Positions 55,297-64,000 of a stretch of DNA of 64,000 nucleotides are shown in pieces. A model generated the notes under the pieces. The model had not been told where the DNA came from. It worked only from the letters and a program-made list of their open reading frames with translations, and ran no database searches. Each line of letters begins with the position of its first letter. Position 1 is the first letter of the stretch. The stretch comes from Rhabditoides inermis (lineage: Eukaryota > Nematoda > Chromadorea > Rhabditida > Rhabditidae): positions 372,001 through 436,000 of the forward strand of contig CAWZYM010000395.1 of the NCBI GenBank assembly GCA_963966185.1, read 5' to 3'. The position numbers and the translations under genes were made by a program.

Positions 55297-57215
55297 ATGC
55301 GGGATAAGCTCACGCGTAAGGGTCGCCAGCCACTGATTATATCCTCTTCGACGAATGTTCCAAACATCGTGGAATCGAAGGTGCAATCTAAAACGACTAC
55401 AGATAAGGTGGATGCTAACCTCGACATCTCCGACGATAACAACGAGGAGTTTGTTGTGCAGGTGATCATTTTTGAAGATGCATTGTGAAAAATCTTCGTT
55501 ATAGATGTCTGGAAATGGAGCTGCTTCGAAAAAGCCGGCTAAGTCCACCATAACGGAAAAGATTAGAAACAAAAATGAGGTAAGATTTTATTTGCTATTT
55601 GTATTTATCTGAACTACTTCAGAATATTCGCGCTGCTTTCACGAAGAGCGGGAAGAGGCCGAAGGAAGTTGCTAGCAGCGAGAAGAAGGAGGACAAAGAG
55701 TTTTCTCCCGACAAGGCCTCTGCAATCGAAGACCGCGAAGCACTAAAAAAGACTGCGAAACGTGGACGAGTGCAAAATACGGCGAAGGATGTGGTTTTCA
55801 ATGAGAAGATAGGAAACGAGATCCGTGTTGTCGAGGAGATGGATCACATTGCGCAGGTATGTAATACACAAAGTAATAGTTTTTTATCTACCATTTTTAT
55901 GTGGACGATTCTGCTGGGGCTGTCGGAGACTACGACGCTGATCTCACAGCTGCGAACCAATCTGGAAGCAAAGAAGTCGAACGCAGTGTCATCACTGATG
56001 CAAAGGTGAGTTGCTTTTAACCTTCACTCGTGTTCATTTTATCATTTGTATTACTTTCAGTCCAACGATAAGAAGACGACAGTGAAGCGTGTTCGAAAGA
56101 GAACGAAAGTTGCGAACGAGATGGATGGCTGCGAAAAAAAGAAGAACAATGAGGAGAACAAGGACGTTTCTCCCGATGGTGTTCTTCCTATTAATGTTCC
56201 TGTGAAGCGTGGACGGAAGGGAAAGAACGAGGTTGCTGCCAGTCTCAGTAAGAAGGACGAGGATGACACGAGCAAGGACGTTTCTCCCGATGGTGCTCTT
56301 CCTACTAAGAATGTTCTTGTGAAGCGTGGGCGGAAGGGAAAGAACGAGGTTGCTGCAAGTGTCAGTGAGAAGGACGAGGATGAAACGATCAAGGACGTTT
56401 CTCCCGATGGTGTTCTTCCTATTAAGAATGTTCCTGTGAAGCGTGGACGGAAGGGAAAGAACGAGGTTGCTGCCAGTCTCAGTAAGAAGGACGAGGATGA
56501 CACGAGCAAGGACGTTTCTCCCGATGGTGCTCTTCCTACTAAGAATGTTCTTGTGAAGCGTGGGCGGAAGGGAAAGAACGAGGTTGCTGCAAGTGTCAGT
56601 GAGAAGGACGAGGATGAAACGATCAAGGACGTTTCTCCCGATGGTGCTCTTCCTACTAAGAATGTTCCTGTGAAGCGTGGGCGGAAGGGAAAGAACGAGG
56701 TTGCTGCCAGTGTCAGTGAGAAGGACGAGGATGAAACGAGCAAGGACGTTTCTCCCGATGGTGCTCTTCCTACTGAGAATGTTCCTGTGAAGCGTGGGCG
56801 GAAGGGACAGAACGAGGTTGCTGCCAGTGTCAGTGAGAAGGACGAGGATAAAACGAGCAAGGACGTTTCCCCCGATGGTGCTCTTCCTACTAAGAATGTT
56901 CCTGTGAAGCGTGCGCGGAAGGGAAAGAAAGAGGTTGCTGTCAGTAGTGAAAAGGACGAGGGTGATACGCGCAAGGAAGTTTCTCCCGTCGAAGGCAGTG
57001 AGAAGGACGATAATGATTTTACTAACAATAGTGAAACTGTACTCAAGAAGCCTGTGAAGAGAGGACGTAAAGGAACGTCCAATCAGGTGAGTCCAGTATG
57101 TGTCAGCTACTATTCGATTATATACCAATTATTTTAGGATGTTCCCACTGCCAAGAAGTCCAAGACTGTCTCTGTTGCTTCCACTGAAAAGGGACGGAAA
57201 CACACTGTAAAGTAA
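55297..57215 (+). CDS. Lys-rich protein with AT-hook-like tandem repeats
   Basis: The ATG follows cttcag plus AG (probable SL acceptor). The N-terminus is MRDKLTRKGRQPLIISSSTN, then MSGNGAASKKPAKSTITEK, GKRPKEVASSEKKEDKEFSP and KKTAKRGRVQNTAKD. One exon near 55880-56007 has an unclear acceptor. From 56160 come seven near-identical 39-residue units, each with an acidic part (KDVSPDG, SEKDEDE) and a basic core VKRGRKGKNE that resembles an AT-hook (R-G-R flanked by Lys). A degenerate eighth core (VKRGRKGTSNQ) follows, and the last exon ends KGRKHTVK-stop. Minor-groove DNA binding in chromatin is a reasonable inference; no other domain is recognised. Confidence 0.75.
56160..56972 (+). repeat. Coding tandem repeat, 117-bp unit, seven copies with ABAB higher-order pattern
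   Basis: Units 1/3 (GVLPI...SLSKKDEDDTS) and 2/4 (GALPT...SVSEKDEDETI) alternate almost identically. Units 5-7 resemble the second type. Unit 1 lacks one Lys codon. Nucleotide identity is high even at third positions. Confidence 0.9.
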
Positions 57216-58364
57216 GTAAGGTGCACTAGTGCTTGGTTTTGTTGTATATTATACTTGCAATAGCTCTGTACATGCAAATGGATAATGTGAATTTCACGTT
57301 TTGTACATTCTGATATTGCTTAATGTGACACTTGCTTAATGTGGCCAATCCGTATGTTTATAAATGTTTCGATAACAAATTTGATTCAATATTTAACAGA
57401 TAATGTCTGCGGTTCTATGACCGACTCTATTTGAATATCTCCTTTTTTTTCTTTTTACACCTACAACAACAACACTAATATGTTGTTCATGTGTTTACTG
57501 CACTGTCCTGCTCTCACTCAAACCAACACATTCAGCTGTCTCCAGTTAGCCGCTATCTTGCTTTTTAGCCATCATATGAGAGATATGATGTCGTGTGTAT
57601 TGATTATTGGATCAGTTGTGCGATCATTCTACCATCGTTGCTATATTAGCTCATGTGGAGCGTTGTTCGTATTACATATTTAGATTTAAGATTGACCTAT
57701 TACTTCTAAAATCAGCTAATGGAATAATGTCTATCACAAGCGGCAGCTCTGAATTATCAGTTCTTGCATGCGACAAGAAGATAACAGTTATCTCGAAAGT
57801 GCGCGAGTCGCGAGTATCACGCATCTGATTGACCGGATAACTACCTGATCCGGAGTGATTGATTTTACAAATCTTATTCAATGTTCTCGTCTGGTATTGT
57901 TGAATTATTGATATTCTATGTTGTTTATTTCCTAATTGTTATTTGAAACTATTATATTGGTAACTGAACTTCTTTCTTTCTGAACGTCTTGGAACGTAAG
58001 AGTGGTTATCAGCGTGAGGTTTGCATGACGATGTCTACACTGGTGAGAGTGAGCTGATCTGAGAGAGAATGAGATTGAGAGAGTAGGCTAGCCGTCTGAT
58101 TGATGGTCTATTGAAATGAGAAAATGAGAAAGCGTGCTGCTGTGAATATCGGCTGTGCCGATCAATGTTTTCGTGCGTGTTTCGCTAGTTTCTTGCGCGT
58201 TTGACACAAGTCTTGATAACTATTACGTGGATGGGTGTTGCGATGGGGATGTGATGGAGATTATGTGTGAGGTGCTGCATACATATGAGGATGAGACGGA
58301 GATAGCTCGCAAGCAGATGCGTGCGCGGTTGGCGTGGGGACAATGCAATCTCTCCCCCCCCCCC

Positions 58365-58397
<33 letters not shown>

Positions 58398-59192
58398 CTC
58401 CCGCACCGCACCCGCGCCTTACCCCATCTCTTCTCTCTCACTCGCTACGCTAACCCTCTGCTCGGGTGGATCGATCGATATCTGCCATTGAGCAATGAAC
58501 GCGCGCACTAGCTGCCCATCACATAATTCTATACCACCCGCAACATGTTGCATTCGTTGCAACTCGTATTACATGTCTTTTTTATAATTGAATTGTATGT
58601 ATTTCTGTCACATAAGTCAAGATTTGATTGCATATCTTCATTCGAAACGCATTTGTAATGAAATGCTTTGGTTTTGTCGTATTCAGATCTGATAATGCCG
58701 AATGCCAAGAAAACGGAATAGGAAACGTCGGTAATTCGGAACTGTTGGCATATGCAAATTCCAGTTTTTGCACTTCCTTTTCTCCGAAAACAATGATCAT
58801 TTCTTTCTTTTCATTTCCGATGTTTGGTATCCAGTGTTTCTATAGCAAATTCTGCCGTGCTGTAGTGGTTTCATAACGATGGGAACATACTTCTTTTTTG
58901 CTGAATCTTACGTCAAAAAATTGCTGTGAGGGTTCTCTGTTTTTATCCGGATATGCACGAGGGCACTTTTCGTTAGCTGCTGCTATAGGGAAGAATCCTA
59001 AGCCTGTTGCCAGAGAGCCGATGAGATGCTATCGCATGTGCCGCTAGGAACTTGTCGTTTTTGCTGCCAATTCGCTCGTTTCCGTTGGTTTCTGCTGTTC
59101 CGCTCTCACATCTTTATGTATTATATTCGTATGTATATTCATATGTGTATTTTTCAGTCTTTTGTTACACTCTGCGGAGTTAAGGAGTGGTT
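57216..59192. other. Intergenic region
   Basis: No supported gene in about 2 kb. Contains a C-run and (CT)n tract at 58357-58397. Confidence 0.5.
58357..58397 (+). repeat. C-run plus (CT)n microsatellite
   Basis: About 10 C followed by about 13 ct units. Confidence 0.85.
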
Positions 59193-62124
59193 ATGGGCCG
59201 GAAAGACAAGTATCAACTAGAAGAAAAAAAGGTGCGAGGCGGCAGCAGCAAGGCGGATGATGCGCCCAAGTTACGAGGCTGCCATATCTCTAGCGTGGTA
59301 TGCTCGATACGTGAGTAATGAGTAGTTTACGTGAGTGGTGATTGTTGAATGCGCACTTGCAGCCCGTCCTTGCGGAGATGACGAAGACGGCATGATGATG
59401 GAGTGCTCTAACAGCGTCTGTCCATACAAGGGCCGGCCCGTCCACATGGCCTGCTTCGAGCTCTTCGAGGATCACCTCGTAAAGATGCTCTCCAACATGG
59501 GTATGTCATGTATAACATTGGTTTATAAGTTAATATGTCCATTTGTTCCCATACTTTCCCCGCGCCCGAGTATGGGCACTAGACACTACCAGATAGCTGA
59601 AATGAGTTGTTAAGGCTCTGCGCGAGGATGGACTGACGCTCAACGAAGAGCTAATCTCTGGGAGCGCAAGGTTAATACATCGATAATTGCAACAAGAAAG
59701 CAATTTACAGTTTGTATGTATTCTATATTAGACGAGTGTACATTATCGACTCGGCTGTTTTGTAGTTTCCTAGAAATGATATCACTGAGGTATTAAACGC
59801 TAAAGTCTAAAGATGTATATTTGCAGGGACAGTCTTTGATCGCGAAGAGTTGCCGTTGCCCATGCGGAAAAGGACTTCAAATACGAGACGAACAAGCCTT
59901 CCACGACAAACTAGTGCGTTCATGGATTTGAAATAATTTCAATAATGTTGTTTCTTTGAGAAGAAGAAACAAGAGGATGAGATTGCTGCGACGGGTGGAG
60001 CGAAGAAGAAGAAGAAAGCAACGAAGGAGGCGCTGCCGAAGTTGAATGCCGGTCCGATCAAAGGAGTCGTCGCCATCGCCCAACAGGAACGCGGTAGAGA
60101 CAAAGGGTCAGTCATCGAATCGTATACTTCCACTGCGGGTTATGGATTTAACTATGCTGAGCTGCAGTGTGTCCGGCAAGAAGAAGGGTCCGCGAGACTT
60201 CTCGAGCGAATCCGACGTTACATTCTCTTACGATTATGTGAGTAGGTCCGGTGTGCTCAGTGTCATGTATGACTGAACATTGTTACACGTGTCATGCTTC
60301 AGGGGAGAAGAGAATCGCTCACGTATGGCGATGCGTGGGGCACCTCGTCCTCATCACGACAACAAGCGCCCAATGGTAAGACGTCGCATCATCATTTAAA
60401 ATAATACTTTTTTCAGCTCATTCTGCTATTACATCTCCGGCAAAACGAGCGGAGCCGGTGAAACCATCGCCACCTGTTCATGTGCCTAAACCAGTGCTCG
60501 TGCCTGCCCCTCTGCCGCCCTCACAAACATTGTACGTTAACGTTTATGGTTGAGATTCATCTCATTTTTTGTAATGTCTTATTTTGCAGCAGTTACGCAG
60601 CGGCGATGAAACGTGTATCGACTCCTCCTCTGGTGCAAGCCAAGCCAGCAGTGGCATCGAAGAAGACCAAGGCGAGGGAAGTGTTCGACGACGACGACGA
60701 TTGGGATGGTGAGCGAACACAAGTGGTTATAAATGTATGACTTTATGTTGTTGACGTGCTTTGTGTTTCAGCGGACATCGACGAGTACTGCGATCAGTTT
60801 TCGGGACATGCCTCTCGCACCCATACACTATCTCCATCGCTACCCGTCTCCGCCTTGTCTATTCCCGGTCCCACTGCTGCTCAGCTAGCCGAAAGGGCTG
60901 CCGTCGAAAAGGCCAGGGTGATTGCATACTTTAATTCTTGTAATGTAATTGTAATTTGTCTTAGGTTGCTGCGGCGAAGAGGGAAGCGGAAGAGAAGCAG
61001 GCTGCGCTTCGTCTTGCGGAGCAAAAGAGGAAAGAGGAGGAGAGGAGGGAACGCGATAGGGAGAGGAAGGAGCAGCAGCGGTTGGAGTTGGAGCGTCGGG
61101 AGAGGGCGGAGAAAGAGCGTCGCGAGAAGGAAAAGGCGGAGAAGGAGCGGCGTGAGAAGGAGAAGGCGGAAAGGGAGAAGCGGGAGCGGGAGAGGGCGGA
61201 GCGGGAGCGCAAGGAGAGGGAGGCGCGCGACGCGGAGGAGAAGCGCAAGGCGGACGAGCGCAAGCGCAAGAAGGCTCTGGCCGACGCGGCCGCCAAGGCC
61301 CACGCTCACGCCAAGCGCACCATCGAATCGCCTCTCAACATCCATACTGATGTAAGCTTAGCTTTATATTTTATGTTTTATATTTATCTGCTTGAAAGGG
61401 TGTTTCTGTTTATTGTAATTGTTTATTTGTCAGACTGCGATGGACAGCGGTCTGGATGTGAAGTGTGGCTCTACGACGAGCAGCGACTTCTCGGGGGGCA
61501 TGACTCCCGTCGAGGTGTCTCCCCCCGCCTCGCTGCCGCCCCACTCGCCCTATCGGGACGACGTGTTCCACGAGTCGAAGGCGGAGCGCTCCCACTACGA
61601 CGTGTGGGGAGTGACGTACCCCGTGCTCGAGCTGCTCCCCGCCAGGCACAACATGGCCACCCCTCCCGTGTCGCTCCTCACCCCGCCGCCCGGTCTCGAG
61701 GACGTGGGTTGCAAGCAGTTCGAGAGTGACAAACACACGATGGTCGTCGACGATGAGCTGGTGAGAGGGATGGAATGGTAGCAGATGGATGATGTGTGTT
61801 GTTTGAGTGTGACCTGCTGCTGAACACGCCGCCGCAGTCTCCTCCGATGGAGTGGGTGCCGCTGCCGCTATCGGTGACTGCCGAGCTGGACGAGATGGAG
61901 CTGCAGCAGGGTACCCACCACACCCAACCACCACTCTCACTCTCTCGTGTTTAGCCTTGGATGCTGCCGTGTTGGCTGCGAAGGGAGCGGTCGCCAAGTC
62001 GGCGCCCGTGTCTTCGTCGCTCCTTCCCGACTTCGTTCCGTACTCGTTCACCACGTTTGCTGGACCCGACTTCCAGCTCGCAGAGGTCCTCATCGCCAAC
62101 ATATTCCTCCCCGGAAGAATCTGA
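59193..62124 (+). CDS. HECA: Headcase (HECA) homologue with long charged helix
   Basis: Headcase proteins restrain proliferation and branching and act near mTOR signalling in other animals. Start MGRKDKYQLEEKKVRGGSSK, then the headcase Cys/His module: RPCGDDEDGMMMECSNSVCP, VHMACFELFEDHLVKMLSNM, SARGWTDAQRRANLWERK and SCRCPCGKGLQIRDEQAFHD, matching the human order CNNEHC, HLQCF, RARSWNEKQ and CSCRCGQGH. The middle is Lys/Pro-rich (SPAKRAEPVKPSPPVHVPKP). Then comes a ~110-residue Arg/Lys/Glu-rich run (60965-61320; REKEKAEKERREKEKAE) that should form a single charged helix. The C-terminus is conserved-looking (TPPPGLEDVGCKQF, FLPGRI-stop). About fourteen exons. The domain call is strong; function in this animal is inferred. 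Confidence 0.88.
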
Positions 62125-63821
62125 ACAGGTGAGTTGTTACCTATCCCCTCCCCTTCTCTCACTGGGTTTGTGATTTGTGCTCGCGGTGAGGTGTTTAGCC
62201 GTGGAGGCAGTAGCATATTTGTGTAGTTTGTGGTGTTCTATGGAGATAAGCTAGAATTATTGGACATGGGTCTATACATCTGGCTAATTGATGAGAGATG
62301 ACTGAGACTGTTCACTGATATTGAACTTGATTAAAAGAGATTTTTTTAACGTATTGGCAGACGTGGGATATTCGCGTGGCTTGATCTGAGCTAGTGTACA
62401 CTTCACAATGGCGTGTTTTTGTTCGGGTTAGTTTGTTAGCAGTGCAATGCGCATTGTGGGCGATGTTTAATGCCGTATTGAGGTGTGGGCTGCGTTTTGG
62501 GTTGAGTTGAGCGGAGTGTTACTGATGTAGCGGTAGCTGGTAGTGTTTCGCGCGTCCTTTTCCCGTGGAAGGTGTGGCTGATGGGATCGCTTGTCTTCTC
62601 CCGATCCCTCTCTCCCTCCTCTCCCTCTTCTGGCCCTTTGTCGGCGCGTGTCGATTGCGCTCTCGAGTCAACGCGTGTCTAGCCTGTTTGTCTTTTGTCA
62701 CAGCTCGGCTCTGCTTGGGGCTCGACCGCCTCGTATCCCTCCAATCACTATCAGTCATTGCGACCTGCTCACTTTGCAATACGCTTCTGCTAGTTTGTTT
62801 TTGTATGCATACGAATGGCATGTACTATTATCTCGGAATGATTGACCACTTGACACTGGAGGCGAGGATTGTTTACCAAAAGGTCATGTCATCGTATTCT
62901 TCTTGCTGGGTATCTGTTGTAGCCTGTAGCCTTTGTGAGGGAATGTTGAATAGGGAAAGGGTATGTGGTGGTGTGTGGTTGTTATGAGGGTAATATAGAG
63001 GGTTGTTTGTGTGACTGGTTGGTTTGTTCAGTTGACTTTCTCTTTCTTTTTATGTATTTGTGACCGATTGTCGTCACTGCGTAGTGAGTAAGAGACTCCT
63101 CTCTTTTCTCCTCTATTCCTCTATTTGTGGCCCCTCCCTCTCCTTTTACAAGAATGTGTTTAGGTGTGGCGGTGGCATAATGCGTGTTCTGGCTGCTTCG
63201 TCGCTCCGATCTCGGCTAGCCTATCCCTAGCATTTAGTAGCACCGTTGTGGTTACTTTATTGTTGAGTGCGATGCGTCAGTTTCCCGTCTGTTTCTCTGT
63301 CACCTCGTTTCGTCCACCTCATCGTTCACTTGTCTTTTCTCCCCCAGCTCAAATCGTTGTTATCCGGTACGACGAGGCGCGTCCGTGTCGATCGTCCCTC
63401 CTTTGTTGCTCCGGCTCGCCACGCATGTTATTGTTGGTTGTTGTGTGCACTTGTGCGCGTGTCATTTCTTTCAATTCTATCAAGAATCCGAATCGAGAAA
63501 TCTCTCCCATCACACCACACATAGCCAGTGTACAGATATCTCTTTTCGATCCACCACAATAATAATAATAAACATTTTATATGTTACTTTACTCTCGTGT
63601 CTATTTGGCTAAACTTTCGCTATGTATTGTTTTGCGCGAGCTTTGGAGTGGATGGTACGAGCGTTACAGATGGAGAAACCGACAGAAGTGATTTCCCTTC
63701 CCGCTCCATGCATTCTCGGGCCGTTCTCATTCATCATCCGATACTCTGGATTCGATATGAGTAACTCTGTCTTCAACCTGAAGGAGCTTGGTGGAAGCCG
63801 GCGTGTGAGGTTTGACGAGGG
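62125..63821 (+). other. Probable headcase 3' UTR and intergenic region
   Basis: No supported gene up to about 63660. AATAAA at 63567-63572 could end a long headcase 3' UTR. A 51-codon ORF (MEKPTEVISLPAPCILGPF start at 63670, right after a gttacag acceptor) ends with TGA at 63823-63825, overlapping the next ATG. Confidence 0.4.
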
Positions 63822-63941
63822 ATGATAAGGTGTGCGAGTCCATGTGCCGTTTACAGCGCCGTGTTGTCGACTGTCATCTCGGTGATTGGTCTCCTCCTAC
63901 TCTTCATGAAACTACTCACTCTCATGTTCATTGATCCCGAG
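63822..63941 (+). CDS. First exon of a membrane protein, cut by the window edge
   Basis: An ATG at 63822 opens MIRCASPCAVYSAVLSTVIS, a hydrophobic helix (VISVIGLLLLFMKLLTLMF) and IDPE, ending at a gtaagc donor at 63942. The remaining exons lie beyond the window. A signal-anchor or first TM helix is evident; family unknown. The start codon overlaps the stop of a 51-codon upstream ORF (ATGA). Confidence 0.55.
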
Positions 63942-64000
63942 GTAAGCTGATTAGTATCTAAACTGCTTTGGTGAAAAAGGCTTGCTGAAATGCGTAACGA

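Noticed and set aside
56160..56972. CRISPR-like array
   Set aside because: The repeats are coding, head-to-tail and without spacers, in a eukaryotic gene.
56034..57128. 364- and 341-codon minus-strand ORFs opposite the AT-hook-like repeats
   Set aside because: Shadows of the tandem repeat on the coding strand; the plus strand has the splice sites and sensible protein composition.
60881..61345. Leu-rich minus ORF opposite the headcase charged helix
   Set aside because: Complement of GAG/AAG/CGG-rich coding sequence.
62519..63562. Several 80-140-codon ORFs downstream of headcase
   Set aside because: No splice structure or family resemblance; more likely 3' UTR and intergenic sequence.

Overview
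This is nuclear DNA of a nematode. The evidence is the gene content: DUF229 and CHK/DUF1679 families, several divergent serpentine chemoreceptor-like 7TM genes, and a nematode-type BRICHOS protein. The introns are very short (mostly 30-60 nt, GT-AG). Many start codons also sit 0-3 nt downstream of a TTTCAG-like acceptor, as expected for spliced-leader trans-splicing. I cannot name the species. Exon structures were read by eye from splice signals, frame continuity and protein-family resemblance, so each CDS is given as its start-to-stop span including introns.

Layout. 1-3 kb: a partial plus-strand C-terminus, then a minus-strand SPE-39/VIPAS39 gene. 3.6-8.6 kb: a broken 7TM receptor and two paralogous small minus-strand genes of unknown function, duplicated together with their promoters and 3' flanks. 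A 5'-truncated LINE with a 12-bp target-site duplication lies between them. 8.6-11.7 kb: a 3-kb, 19-bp-unit purine-rich minisatellite. 12-21 kb: a tRNA-like relic, a DUF229 sulfatase-fold gene, a small Cys-rich membrane protein, a GH27 alpha-galactosidase/N-acetylgalactosaminidase (gana-1 type) and a convergent Gly/Tyr/Met-rich secreted peptide. 22-28 kb: a 7TM receptor and a BRICHOS protein whose tail carries 11-residue and Q/N-rich repeats. 29-40 kb: a tiny one-helix membrane protein and a tandem array of four CHK kinase-like genes. 40-47 kb: a C-terminally anchored unknown, a 7TM receptor, a multi-domain Ly6-like gene and an LDLRa-domain membrane protein. 47-64 kb: conserved cellular genes, namely a double-Nudix NUDT14-like gene, COMMD10, TFIIA large subunit, ILF2/NF45, an AT-hook-like repeat protein and a headcase homologue, plus the first exon of one more gene at the right edge.

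The window mixes housekeeping genes (endosomal trafficking, lysosomal glycan breakdown, basal transcription, RNA binding) with fast-evolving nematode families (chemoreceptors, CHK array, DUF229, small secreted or membrane peptides). There is no operon-like cluster with an obvious joint function. Several gene pairs are tightly convergent (9, 48 and 152 bp between stops) or divergent across about 0.4-0.5 kb. (GA)n/(CT)n tracts occur throughout, mostly in introns and leaders. The most distinctive items are the NUDT14-like gene with an active-looking plus a degenerate Nudix domain, the BRICHOS protein with an 11-mer tail, the CHK array with a recurrent Asn-to-Gln change in the catalytic loop, the AT-hook-like higher-order repeat, and the uncharacterised duplicated small-gene pair.
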